Notes under the pieces: model-generated
Seen by the model: the letters and a program-made list of their open reading frames with translations, nothing else
Database searches by the model: none
What the model was told of the DNA's origin: nothing
Program-made: the position numbers and the translations under genes
Assembly (NCBI GenBank): GCA_009746045.1
Contig: RPFO01000680.1
Coordinates: forward strand, 1 to 29,162
Origin: Mesostigma viride
Lineage: Eukaryota > Streptophyta > Mesostigmatophyceae > Mesostigmatales > Mesostigmataceae
DNA: 29,162 nt
Direction of reading: 5' to 3'
Shown: positions 8,460-18,819 of the stretch, piece after piece
Numbering within the stretch: the first letter of the stretch is position 1
How the letters are laid out: each line of letters starts with the position of its first letter

Positions 8460-8709
8460 CCACACCCGCCCATGCAATAGCTGTAGCGATTTTTTAGTCA
8501 TGCTTTGCCCATGCAGAGAGTTGACCCTCTGCTGAGATGCCATGCTGCACCAGCTATAGCCTAGCCATATACATCTTCCACCCCATATGTCATGCAGGCC
8601 TTCTAGGCCATCTCCGCCCCATGTCGCCCCGTGCGAGCATGATCGGGATGCATGATCCATCGATCATGGTGGTGCAAGTGCACATTGTGCACCCCGAGCA
8701 GGTGACAGT
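8460..8709. other. Spacer, nothing recognised
   Basis: About 250 bp following the palindrome cluster. Contains short palindromes such as gatccatcgatc near 8655 and gtgcaagtgcac near 8674, but no coding frame of note and no repeat shared with the rest of the window. Confidence 0.35.
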
Positions 8710-8908
8710 CTACATCGGCTCCACCTGCAGGTTGTACGGCCCAGACTGTATTATTAAAACCCCATAGATGTCCCTGCTCAGGACTATGTGTTACATATGC
8801 TCCCCACGGAGCTATGTTCTAATATATTAATTAATTAATATCCCTGAGAAGGGGCATATGGGTTATAAATACAGTCAGGGCTACAACCTGCAGGTGGAGG
8901 ATGTAAAC
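8710..8908. mobile_element. Small imperfect foldback (MITE-like) element
   Basis: CTCCACCTGCAGGTTGTA at 8719 onward is mirrored by TACAACCTGCAGGTGGAG ending at 8899. The arms continue inward imperfectly for about 60 bp (ACTGTATT/AATACAGT, then a CCCCAT/ATGGG-type match) and outward through TACATC/GATGTA. The centre is an AT-rich palindrome near 8821-8840. No coding capacity. No target-site duplication could be fixed because the arms fade gradually at the outer edge. Confidence 0.55.
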
Positions 8909-10374
8909 TGCTACCTACTCCGTGGCATTAAATTAAATTAAATTATAACATGCCTCCGTTGGGAGGTCATGTAGCACATATTCCATGTTGGATGGGTGGA
9001 GGTGGGAGAAGCGGCGTAATCGAACTAACCTAACTCTAAGCTATCTAGTCTAGAAAATCCTAACTACACTACTCAGCAAAACGCCCCTTCCTCTTGGGGG
9101 GGACCGGGTGGCTTGCCCACAGGGGCTGGCGGGTGAGCCTGGACAATCTTCTGCCACCTCTTCTTGTTATGCATGGCAGTCAAAAGAAGGGAGAGGGAGT
9201 GGACTAATTGGCTTAATTAATTAACCCATGGGTTAATTAATTAATTAATTAATAAGCACGTGACTGCGTCACGTGGGTGCCAATACAGAGTAAAGGAACC
9301 TTCAACCCTACATACACATGCAGCGAGAAGGAGGGAGGGCGCCCTAGCTTCTCTCACTGCCGCAAGTGGGCAGGCCACAGCTAGAGCGCTCTCTCCACAG
9401 CTTGTCCACAGCGTGGGACAAGTGCACAGCCAAATTCCCTGCGATCACTGTGATTCCTTTTTGCCTGGTACCACTCGCAGATTTGACCGTCAGATATTCG
9501 GCCCGCCAGTCTGAACCGTCGGATCTTGGGTTCGAAATAAAAGTATGACACTTTTGAAATGTTGGTGGTTTTGGGGAAACTATGGAAAAGGTGGCGCCCT
9601 GGCGCGGTCGTATGCGTGGCCGTAGATCAATCATCGGACGGTTAAACTGGATGAGCAGAAACCCAGAACGAGAGGTCTGTCGTCAGGATCAATTATATCA
9701 GCGGCGAAAATCGTTGGCGGAAGGGCGGGGGTGGCGGGGCGGGAGGTGGCCAAGAAGGTCAGCCCCAAGAAACCGCGGCAGAGCGCGCTGTCAGAACCGT
9801 TGTGGAGGGGTGGCCAAGAAACCGCGGCAGTTACAAAAGGCGCCATGACAGCAGAAATCTTGTCAGCCTGGAACTGGTCAACAAGTATATTCTGCCGGCA
9901 GCCTGCTTCTTTGTCCGGGCCTGGACACTTTCTAGATCGGAATCTGTATTGTCTGGCCCACTCTGGTTCCGTGAGACAATCTCTATACTAAAATGGCAGC
10001 CTGAAGATTCAATCATGGCTCCGGACTGCTCCGGAAGATGGTGGATTCTCCCTTTTTTATTTCCGCGAGGCGGTTATTATTCAAGCGGATCACTGAACTT
10101 TTCTCGCGGACAAACAACAGGTAGGTACTGCAATCTGGTTCAAAAGCAACTTCCCCGCCTCCCTGGAAACTGAACCCCCGACCCAGTCGGGGCACGTGTA
10201 GGGTGTAGATTCTGTAACGTCTTTATTTCATGTCCATCTACGGACACGATGGTCCGAGAAATGAAAAATTCATTGCTTTGGACCAGTTCTGACCAAATCT
10301 CGGGGACAAATCTACCAGTTCGTACTTGTCCCACTGCAGTGGTACAAGTTCCGCACTTGTCCCACTCGTGGACA
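8909..10374. other. Intergenic region with palindromes, no gene recognised
   Basis: 1466 bp. Visible structure: the palindrome ttaattaacccatgggttaa near 9216; two CACGTG boxes facing each other at about 9256-9280; a hairpin CTTGTCC...GGGACAAG at about 9400-9421; and a repeated ggtggccaagaa motif near 9747 and 9808. On the minus strand near 9060-9180 a short frame encodes MHNKKRWQKIVQAHPPAP, perhaps the end of a lost gene. ACTTGTCCCACT occurs twice at 10324-10365, just before the LINE fragment. None of the longer open frames resembles a known protein. Confidence 0.45.
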
Positions 10375-11317
10375 AGCCGCTTGTATCACCGGTATTCATT
10401 TTTGTTGACTATATCAAGGCCTTTGACACGGTTCTCTGGGAGGCTCTTTGGGCCATCCTAGCTCTGGATCGGGTACCACCTGCGTTTGTTGCTGCCATTC
10501 GCCGACTGTATGAGGGCTCACAGGCAGTAGTGCGGACTGCGGAAGGCACCACCCCACCATTCCCCCTTCACCACGGGGTGTGGCAAGTTTGTGTCCTGTC
10601 CCCATACCTGTTCATTATTGTCGTGGATCACGTCATGCGCCGGGCACGTGCGCGCTTTACTGCTCTTAATATGTAAGGGGTTCGAGCCTGGCTTGGACAT
10701 CCTTAACGAGAAAGAGCACGGCGGGGTTGAACCTGGTTACCGCCTGGCCGACCTGATCTATGCGGATGACATCACCCTCATCGCGCGCCCCGAGCACATT
10801 CAGACCTGGCTGGACTGTCTGGGCCTGGAGGCGCGGGCGGTGGGGTTGGAGATTAGTGTCAAAACTGAGGCCGGATGGTGATTGGGGCCTCCAGTATACA
10901 CCATGCACCGCTGCCGCGCCTGCTCGACGGGACGGAGGTCCCGTTCCGCGATCGCTTCAAACTGTTGGGGAGTTGGCTTCCTGACAGTGTCAGAAATTTT
11001 CATATAATTCCTTGGTCGTCAAGACTGATTGAGACAATTGATAATCAGTTTATTCATTGCATATTTAGGTTACGGACTGCCACCGTTTCACCGCCACAGC
11101 CATGGTGCGGTTCCCGGGTGGGGACCATAGCATCCATAGCCACACTGGGCTCGGACTGCAAGGTAAGTGCAACGCCTCTGACAGACAGTACTGCCGACGA
11201 TGTGGACACCCGCATCGGCCTGGCCTGGGCCAGGCTTCGTTCGCTCCACACCTACTGGCGCTCCAAGGGCCTGCATGGGCGAGCACCGCAAGCGCATGCT
11301 CTTCAAGGTCCTAGTTA
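10375..11317 (+). pseudogene. LINE (non-LTR) reverse transcriptase fragment
   Basis: Motifs appear in the expected order but in changing frames: FIFVDYIKAFDTVLW (frame 3, the first catalytic Asp), GVWQVCVLSPYLF (frame 3), a stop at 10674-10676, LADLIYADDITLIA (frame 1, with the YADD catalytic box), then frame 3 from 10875 with DRFKLLGSWLPDS and, after an insertion, DVDTRIGLAWARLRSL. This is the finger-palm-thumb order of non-LTR reverse transcriptases. The 5' part with the endonuclease and the 3' part are absent. At least two frame changes show that it is dead. It may belong to the same broad LINE group as the fragment at 25664-26685. Confidence 0.85.
10989..11189. mobile_element. 195-bp insertion in the LINE fragment with 6-bp duplication
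   Basis: The LINE thumb region should run from LPDS directly to TADDVDTRIG. It is split by 201 bp that are flanked by gacagt on both sides (10983-10988 and 11184-11189), as expected of a target-site duplication. The insert proper, 10989-11183, starts gtcaga and ends tctgac, a six-base terminal inverted repeat. Added length is a multiple of three, so the frame stays open through it by chance. A GT-AG intron does not fit any frame-preserving boundary. Family unknown. Confidence 0.6.
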
Positions 11318-11402
11318 ACGTTTTTATGAAACGCAATGTATAGGATATGGTTGCAATGCAGCAATGTGTGAATATCATTGGTTGGAAACGGAGCTTTGTT
11401 AA

Positions 11403-12008
11403 ATTTATAGGCTTACAGCACTCGTGCACGTGAGGCTTGTACACGAGTTTGCCAAGTCAAGGCAACACACGTGAGGCGGGCTCGCAAGAGATCCCAATTG
11501 GCACTGGCCTATTCTTTATATACTTGTGCACTGTGCTTGCTAGTCCTGAGCAGCCTAGAGGCCTGCTCAGTAATAACACTCCCGGTACAGTATTCACTAC
11601 CTGTACAGCGCCCAGTTCCTATACAGTAGGTCTGCCATACAGGCACAGTGACCACAGAGCACAGTCCACAGTGACTATTGCATCTGCACCTAGAAGTCCA
11701 GGACTAAGCCTGCGGTACCAACAGACCACAGGTTAAGGTTCCTATTTCCTGCGTACGACGTATTAATCCAATACCGTCGTAGGTTCAGCACCTAATTCCT
11801 GTCAGCCCAGGAATTACTGTCGACCCCATATGTCGTCGGCAAATATTCACGTCCGACTTAGAAGAACAGCCGGCTCGCGCTCGCGCGCGACCGGGAAGTC
11901 GGAACGCCATAACTTTCTTGATACTTGTCGGAATGAACTCGTTCCGGTGCCGCTGGAATCGCAGAGATATGCCGAATCAGGATCACGCCAATGCGCTTGG
12001 CGTTAACT
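11403..12008 (-). repeat. Probable 3' LTR of the minus-strand copia-like element
   Basis: Reading minus, the polypurine-rich stretch CAAGAAAAGAAAGGATTGG is followed by AGTTAACG. The plus-strand element has CAAGAAAGGGTTGG followed by AGTTAGCA at its LTR start, so I place the LTR start at 12008. The end is placed at CCTATAAAT (11411-11403), by analogy with CATCTAAAT at the end of the other LTR. That gives 606 bp, close to 644 bp. The second LTR is missing because the element is truncated at 15784, so the boundaries cannot be confirmed by comparison. Confidence 0.45.
11514..11522 (-). promoter_or_regulatory. TATA box in the probable minus-strand LTR
   Basis: On the minus strand the sequence reads TATATAAAG, about 490 nt into the 606-nt LTR. 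A TATA box at the U3/R border is expected there and would start transcription around 11480-11490. The two-thirds position supports the LTR call. Confidence 0.4.
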
Positions 12009-12755
12009 CCAATCCTTTCTTTTCTTGAGCTGTAGCAGCTCACACAAGTCTACATACAAACACACACAATGGGTACTGGACATCCTCCCCGACTACAAGT
12101 CACAACCCGCTGGGCATGACAGTCAGCTTGGATTCCTTATTATATGTACATAGCACCCATACTGGTTCAGGAGCACAAACAAATTACAATGAGTCCCTAT
12201 CCCTTCACGGGAGGCTCGTTGTGTTACCCATGTACAAGAGGTTGGCCAACTGTGGCAGCCCATAGGTGTTCAGCTAAGAACTTGAGAAGTATGTACAACC
12301 TTCAGGACCTTAGGCGAAACCCCACAGATCACCCACAACAGCTCATCAGAAAACATTGCTGACCCCCAGACGGGAGTCGGCGCCGGTCTGCTGCCCCTTA
12401 TCGAACCAGACACAACATCTACGCGAAGCACATGCAAAACACAAGCTCCTATACTCGTTCCAACCGTGGAAAATCAGGGGACCTGTCGCCACCTCACCAG
12501 CATGGTGGATGGGTCAGCCAGTCCGTGAAACTCCGCCTTAAGACGGCACCAGGGAATCGAACCCCGCCCACAAACCACAGATCTGGGGAAACCTCAGACT
12601 GAGATGAAAACCCCAGATAGACATCTCTCCATCAGAGACAATGTCAGACATTCCCACACCAGAGACATGTCTCACCCCTCAAGGTGTGCTCAGGATTATG
12701 TACAATCAAGCTCCCAGCCTGATATCCAGAGACTTAAGCACCCAGCTCTCAGCTT
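12009..12755 (-). other. 3' untranslated region of the minus-strand copia-like element
   Basis: About 750 bp between the end of the RNase H frame and the LTR. It begins on the LTR side with the polypurine tract at about 12009-12030 (minus strand), the likely plus-strand primer for reverse transcription. At 12566-12550 it holds the T-arm-like hairpin described separately. No coding frame is visible. Confidence 0.45.
12550..12566 (-). other. tRNA T-arm-like hairpin in the 3' UTR
   Basis: On the minus strand: CGGGG-TTCGATT-CCCTG, a five-pair stem (one G-T pair) around a seven-base T loop containing GGTTCGATTCC, a perfect B box. The plus-strand element has the same structure at 22789-22805 with different stem bases. 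The distance to the LTR is 541 bp here and 513 bp there. No other tRNA arms were found around it. Confidence 0.55.
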
Positions 12756-15700
12756 TTAGACAGATAGACCGACTTGACAGTCAGCATTCATGAGCTTCCT
12801 CAGTACATTGTACTGGGCTGGGGCCTTGTGTGGCAGCTTTGTCAATGCATCAGCAGGGTTCTCCTCGCCAGGGATATGCTTCAAGTCAACCAAACTGGCC
12901 AACTCCTTCAGCAACAAATAATCCAGGTCCCGGCTTCTGGCCAGCTGCTTGTGAACAAACTGGACCATACCCATGCTGTCTGTTAGCAACAACGTCTCCA
13001 TCTGCAAGGTCCAAGGGGTAACTGAAGCCAGCTCCAGCATTAACTCCTTTATGTACAGCTGGACTGGATCCCCTCGCATATGGCCCTGCATTCTGCCACA
13101 TCTGAACTGATACAGACCCTCTTCTGCAGTCTGCTGTACCAGCTGAACAAACTTGCCCTGCTCTGATAAAAAGCAAACAGAGCAGCAGATCTCCCCCTGA
13201 CCTTGGTAACCTGGCGAGCATCCATGGAACTGTCAACAAAGATCTCCAAGGTGATAGGCTGGGCAAAGTCAATCCCAGACAAAATCAGATCAGGGGTACT
13301 CTCCACCAACCGGGCTATGACTCGAGGCTTCTCATCCTCAAGCACCTCATCAGGCATTCTGCTATGGACCATCAAAGACGGACCACAGATGCTGGCAAAC
13401 CAGGCCCACATGCCTCTCAACTCAGGTCCTGCAGCCTGGGTGATCTTCTCTGGCAAGGCCTTCACAATGGTCTGTTTATAATCTCCTCCAGCCTGAAGCC
13501 TGATACTCCACTCCCCGTCCCTCCTGAACAGGGTAGCCTGCATTCCACAGAACACTACAGGCTTGTTGGGCTCCTGCCACAGCTCCTTGCCCAGTGAAAA
13601 CTTGCCACTGATGACAGGAATAAACTTCTTCAGCCAGGTCGTGGGGGCTAGCAAATGCAGATCATCTCCATGCAAACTAGCATACACTGGCAGACCCTCC
13701 CATTGGGCCAGCAGCAAACAGGGATCAACTGAAGACACTCTCAAGCCACACTCACTGATCAGAGCTTCCTGCAGCGTGAGTCTCCAGATGATTGGGCTCG
13801 ACCTGAGTCCTTCCAGGCCCTTCAGAATAACCAGGAATTGTTGATGCAGCTCCAGCTTCCAGATGGCAGGCACCTCAACACAGTAAGGCTCATCCTGCTT
13901 CCACACCCTCCTGGCCACTTCTGGATCAGATTTTAAAAATGCCCTCTTGAAGTCCAGCAGCACTGATGACATAGCTGCTCCCCTGTTCAGCAACCCCACG
14001 TAGAGACATAGCAAAATTCTCCATGTGTCGTGTAGCATCCCTGGCGTGTACAGCTCCTCTCCTGGCAGACTCCCCGTGCCGTGATACTCATTCAGGACAG
14101 GCCTGACATGGGGCACTGATACCTCATCCACAACCTTCCTCTTCAGCACAAATCTCAAAGCAAGCTTCCTTGATGCTGGGGGACGTCTGTCTGTTGGTGC
14201 AGCACACTCAAACTGCAACCACTCCTCCAATGCCTTGGAGAAGGCGAGCTTCCAAGCCTCAAACAAAGTAGGCGAGCTCATCTCTTGGACCAGCTGGTCA
14301 TATGTCAAAGGAGAGTGTGCAGCAAGGCTCCTGTGAGTTATGCCAATACTGCTGGGGTGCAACACAGCTGGAATCACCAAACTGGCTGCTGGGGGCACCT
14401 CCCCTTCATCCCATTTTACACCCTTGACCGGCTTGGCCCTGCACCTGACTGGAAATGTTGTCCTGAAATTTTCTAGGGGAATCATCCCCCAGCCATCTCT
14501 TCTCAGAGCTGTAGCTCTGATAGAAATCCCAGGATTGCCCAGAAAATTCTGACCCAAAATCACAGGGCCATCATAGTCCTCTAGGACAAGGAAGGTCACA
14601 TCCACACCCATGACAGGGGCAGTAACCTCTCCCAACACCCTTAGATGCGTCCTACCACTGAAATCAGACACCCAGGGGCAACTTGGTTCTCCGACCAGCA
14701 GTTCTCCTGTATGCTGAGGTCCCATGACAGAAACCTGTGCATTGGTATCTATCTCCATGGCAGCTACCTCAGGTTCATCCAACTGGACAAGCTTGGACAC
14801 CTTAGGCTCCTTCTTGGCTCTTTGCAAAGCCTGTACAATATCTGATAGACGCACACCCCTAGGCCTGGTGTCGGGCCGTTCCGGAGGTGCAGCCTGTCCG
14901 CCTGCTTGCCCAACCACCGTATGTGAAGGTACCCCAGGGGCCGGGCCAGGGTCACCCTGAGGGCTCGATACAGCTGTAGCACCCTGATCAGGAAGCTCCA
15001 CGTCACCCCCGCCTTGTACACCAACGGGCACCTGGAAGAGGTCTCCTTGATTACCTCCCCGGGGACGGATCTTTGACCAGGACAGACGGTGCACTGCTTG
15101 GGAGCCATCAATGGCCACCCAGCACTTATGGCCAGCGGCTTCTACTCGGGTCACCACCCCATCATGCCAGCTGCCACGTTTCCCTGGAAAGCTTGGTTCC
15201 TTCCACACAACAACCTGTTGTCCAACGTTAGGTTCTAGGACACTCCAGCCCTTGTCTTTCTGCCTCAGCTTGAGGAACTTGGCCTCTAGCTTCTCCTTCC
15301 ATGCCTGCTCAGCATCAGCTGGCAGCATCCTGGTATGCAGCATAAGAGGATTGATGGCAATGTCACCAAAGAACATGGGAGTCCTGAGGTTCAGCCTATC
15401 CTCCACAGAACGTAGCCATGCAGATGTCACAATGGCAGATGACGTCCTTGGAATCCTCTCCACCAGCAGCACAGTCTTGATCTCTTGGATGGCTCTCTCC
15501 ACCACCCCTTGCTGGCCGTGGCTCTCCCTGGGTGTAATCAGCAACTCTGGAAACTCTGGCAGGTTCTCACAGCACTCAAACTGAATGTCACACTGCAACA
15601 ACTCCAACCCAGGGTACCTGCTCCTTGTCAACTTCAGAGCAGCAACTAATGTAGGCTTCTCCATGTCAGGCAGGATCTCTAGGGTCTTGTACTTGGTATA

Positions 15701-15784
15701 TCTGTCCACTGCCACCAGCAGCTTCAAACCCCTGATTCTCTAAATATCTACCTGCACATGGCCTGGCTGCAAAATAGGAGATCT
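12756..15784 (-). pseudogene. Copia-like pol, 5'-truncated: integrase, protease, RT, RNase H
   Basis: The main frame (15738-13049) encodes, in order: the integrase core (second catalytic Asp in QCDIQFE, Glu in GQQGVVERAIQE); an SH3-like tail (VGQQVVVWKEPS); an aspartic-protease-like domain (EIDTNAQVSVM ... VILGQNFL); reverse transcriptase (LLDFKRAFLKSD, SLHGDDLHLL); and RNase H (EIFVDSSMDAR, DVAECRAICEG). A stop at 15739-15741 interrupts the integrase just after its first Asp (QVDI). One base is lost near 13058; the RNase H end (TDSMGMVQFVHKQLARSRDL ... NPADALTKL) continues in another frame to 12756. Coding similarity runs up to 15784, where the plus-strand element's LTR begins. The protein is divergent from, but collinear with, the plus-strand Pol. 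Confidence 0.85.
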
Positions 15785-16428
15785 AGTTAGCATATTGGTG
15801 ATGCAATATGCTAAGCATATCATACTTGAAGTGGCCTTTCCAACGCCGTGCTAGACGCCTCCTTTGGACAAGGAACTTGAGAGTTATCAAGTCCCGAAGT
15901 AATGCCGCCGGACGCTACAGCAGTACCAGGACTAAGGACACGTGAGGGACAGGGCACGTGGCAGTGTTGGGTGAACCATCACAGGTTACGTGTCACAGGA
16001 CCGACTGTCACTAGGAGGTACTGTGGTCAGTATTGGTTGATGGTACCAAGAATGTCACAGGACTTCAGGACTGGCAGTCCTGCAGGCCTGGGATGGATGG
16101 GTACTTGTCATGACGGATAAATCCAGAGCGTTACTGTCATTCATGGAAGGACAGACGTCCTGGATTGATGCAACCAAGGAAACTGACAGTGGCGGACCTG
16201 CCAAGGCGTGCAAGGCCTGGCAGCAATGGTGAGACCTAGAAAGGCTCGGACACAGCAGTGGCCAAGCGTCTTTTCCCAACACCGTCCGTGGGTACTGCCG
16301 CCTCAGGCTAGTGACCACAGGGTAGTGAGGCAACTGTGGTAAAGGTTAAAAGCCGCTGGTTGAAACCATGGCTCCATTCATCACATCTTGGGAAGACCAG
16401 AAACTCACTGATCCGCGTTCATCTAAAT
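15785..16428 (+). repeat. 5' LTR of the plus-strand element
   Basis: Matches 23319-23962 over 644 bp at 637 positions. It starts AGTTAGCATATTGG and ends CATCTAAAT, so it lacks the common TG...CA ends. No clear TATA box was found. The last bases are followed directly by the primer region at 16429. Its left edge abuts the interrupted integrase of the minus-strand element. Confidence 0.93.
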
Positions 16429-16452
16429 CGTATTACAGTCTGGTCGACGGAT
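16429..16452 (+). promoter_or_regulatory. Leader: primer-site region and possible cyclisation sequence
   Basis: Only 24 nt separate the LTR from the first ATG of ORF1, so any primer-binding site must lie here or overlap the ORF. CGTATTACAGT (16429-16439) is the exact reverse complement of ACTGTAATACG at 22997-23007 in the 3' UTR, an arrangement like the 5'-3' cyclisation sequences of yeast Ty elements. TGGTCGACGGAT begins at 16441 and could pair with a tRNA 3' end, but I cannot match it to a tRNA. Confidence 0.35.
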
Positions 16453-17422
16453 ATGTCGAATTCGGACTCTGAAGCTAGGACAAACACCTTTGCGCGTGCA
16501 GCAACGGTAGCGGCGTCCAGTCCAGTACCCGCAGGAGGCCGGGCACGAGGACTCGGAGGAAGTGCGCCGGAATATTAGAGCGGTGTCGGCGCCGGGCGAG
16601 TACGTCCGAGGAGCGGCCGAGCAGCTGCTGAGATTTCGCGAGGACCTCGCGGAAATCATCAGAAGGCTGCCAGCGTCTTGGCGGGCTGGCCACACAAACG
16701 CATTCGCGTTTGAGCAGGTGGTCACTCTGTTTTTGCAGATAATTGCCATAAGCCTCGGGGGTGCCCGAGAGATAAACGACCTTGTCGCCAATCTCCGCCT
16801 TGGGGACGACTACACCGGCGTGCCAAACGTGGTGCAGGTCGCCCGGGACAGGCGGGAGGCCATCGTTCGTGGCAGTACGCAGGCGTTGGTGGCAGAGTGC
16901 CAGAATCTGGCGCACTCCGTCTTAGAGTTGACCAGAGGCGCTGCTGATCGTGTCTTCATTACTCTTAATCCCTTCTCCATCTACACCAGTCGGGATACTC
17001 CACATTCTCGCCGAGAGTTAAACCAGCTAAGTTTGACTGTCGACGTGGTTGGCGGTCGAGAGGTCTCAGCCGACGACGCCTTCTACGACTTCGTAGATCA
17101 GCCGGAAGGGGCGGTAGTACAGCCGGCCCAGAGGCGTCACGAGGGCGACGGCTCTCAGGAGGGCCGTGAGCAGGCCCAGCGGGACGAGCTTAATCGCTAC
17201 CACATTGACGACAACGTTGGTTTAGGTGAGGCCCATTTGCTGAGGTGGGGGCGTTCTCGCTGGATACGTGATTACGCGTATGGTTTGAGGCTTCCGGTGG
17301 TTATTAGGCCTGTGCCTACTCACGACGACCAGGGGCAGCCATTGAATCCGGTGGAGGGGCCGTTCCACGAGCCAGCACCTGCACCGGTTGCAGGAGAAGC
17401 TTCGTCTGAAAACGAGGCTTGA
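16453..17422 (+). CDS. ORF1 before gag, unknown function (one frame change)
   Basis: ATG 16453 opens a frame (MSNSDSEARTNTFARAATV) that ends at a TAG at 16576. Frame 2, open from 16511, then carries on with plausible protein (QEAGHEDSEEVRRNIRAVS, YVRGAAEQLLRFREDL) to the TGA at 17420-17422, so one base is gained or lost between about 16511 and 16545. The roughly 320-residue product is helical in its first half (AFEQVVTLFLQIIAISLGG), with a proline-rich end (EPAPAPVAGEASSENEA). I recognise no domain. A separate frame before gag is not typical of copia elements; it might be the N-terminal part of a Gag polyprotein. Confidence 0.6.
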
Positions 17423-17490
17423 AGGGGTGGAGGATAGGTGGAGAGTTTGCTGTTTTCTTGTTGCAAAGTTGGTCGCAGCCATTGTATATA

Positions 17491-18815
17491 ATGCCTAGGA
17501 GGGCAAGCCGGGGTGCGGCGACATTCGAGGAGCAACGGGAGCGAACGGCAGAGGAGGACATCGCCAGAGAGGAAGGGGAGGCGATGGAGGAGAGGGGCGT
17601 GGAGGCGCCAGCTGGGCAACCTATCCCAGAGATGGACCCCAGAGCCGGGAGAACACACAAGCGGTGGCGTGATGGGCAAGCTGAGGCGGAGAAAGTCAAG
17701 CGTGCCAGGCGACCTACGGATGCAGTGGTGCTCACAACGCCTGGTGAGGAGGACGCCATCGTCACCCCAGGTGTGCGTGCTGCAAAGCAAGCTGCTGTTC
17801 ACGATAGGGTGTCTGGTATGTTGCCCGAGCGTTTGGAGGCTAGGATTGACCCTCCCCAGGCACCACCAGTGCGTGTGGGGAGTGTGTTGCCTGGCACCCG
17901 TCCATTTTCTGATGCTGTGACAGTCATGAATGGGCAGAAAGCGCTCAACCCTCCCTGAAGCAAGACAACCTGGATAAATGGCTTGATGACATGAAGCTAG
18001 TCGTGGGCTCTGTCGCAGCAGGTGTGGATATTGTCAGGGTGTTTCACTCTTCCACCGCAAACAAGGGGTCGTCTGAAAGGGTCAATGACATGGCTAGGCA
18101 TGCTCTGAAAGAGGGGCACACTTGGCTGCAGTTCCTAGATGACATCAAGGAGGAGTTTTCTGACAGGGTTCACAATCTCACCATGGAAAAGAAGAGAGAA
18201 TTTGATGAGTTTGAGATCAAGGGTGAGGTGGCTGCTGAGCTGGCCAGGTTTGAGTTGATCGTGGAGGCAGGCAAGAAGCAGGGCTTCAGTGTGACAGTCA
18301 GGGCAGCAGCAGACCACTTCTTTGATAAGATGGGCTTGTCAGAGGAAGGTAGGGCTACTGCTAGGCAGCTCTGTGATCTCACTGATGGCACCTGGGGGGC
18401 TCTGAAGCGTGTGATACTAAACTTCAGGACCCGGGTCCCTACCTGCAAGGGTATCAGTTCTCAGGGAGGGTCAGCGTCTCAGGCTAGCCAGGGCAAGAAC
18501 CGTACCCCATCTGGGACACGGTATGGTAGCAGGAGAAGGAAGCAGGCCCAGAAGGAGCAGAACCAGGGTGGTGGAGGAGGTCAGCAGGGGAACCAGAATC
18601 AGGGGAACCAGTCTGGCAACCGTAACAGCCATCAGCAGGGTAAGGGTGGTGGCCAGGGGCAGAATAACAATCAGGCCTCAGGCAACCAGAACAAGCAGGA
18701 CAGCAAGGCCCCAGGGGGAGGGTCTGGCAAGAGCAAGTGTTTTGCTTGTGGCAAGGAAGGTCACTGGAAGAGGGATTGCCCAAACAAGAAGAAGGGGCAG
18801 TCTGATCAGAAGTGA
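17491..18815 (+). CDS. gag: Gag with CCHC zinc knuckle (one frame change)
   Basis: The first part starts at ATG 17491 in frame 1 (MPRRASRGAATFEEQRERTA), is charged and ends at TGA 17956-17958. The second part is in frame 3, open from 17913, with DNLDKWLDDMKLVVGSVAAG; a one-base change near 17935-17950 would join them. Counting from Met 17991, the core is helical (residues 1-150), then a Gly/Gln/Asn-rich basic linker (about 160-245), then the knuckle CFACGKEGHWKRDC with C250, C253, H258 and C263. It packages element RNA into particles in known relatives. It ends at UGA 18813-18815, in frame with Pol. No protease domain is present before Pol. Confidence 0.8.
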
Positions 18816-18819
18816 CTAG
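18813..18819 (+). promoter_or_regulatory. UGA-CUAG readthrough context between Gag and Pol
   Basis: Gag ends AAG-TGA and the same frame continues CTA-GTG-AAG into Pol with no further stop until 22355. UGA followed by CUAG is an established leaky stop context in animal readthrough genes and some viruses. Pol lacks an ATG near its start; the first ATG of the frame comes at 18942 (DCMHAAA), upstream of the integrase. Readthrough is therefore the simplest way to make Gag-Pol. A downstream stem-loop was not identified by eye. Confidence 0.6.

Noticed and set aside
10987-11189. A spliceosomal intron in the LINE fragment
   Set aside because: No GT-AG pair within the 6-bp ambiguity preserves the reading frame; a duplication-flanked insertion explains it better.
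16055-16333. 92-residue minus-strand frame inside the LTR, repeated at 23589-23867
   Set aside because: It is repeated only because the LTRs are; no start context or domain supports it, and it lies antisense to the element.
16441-16452. A defined primer-binding site TGGTCGACGGAT
   Set aside because: It begins with TGG as expected, but lies 12 nt from the LTR, and I could not match it to a known tRNA 3' end, so it is mentioned only as a possibility.
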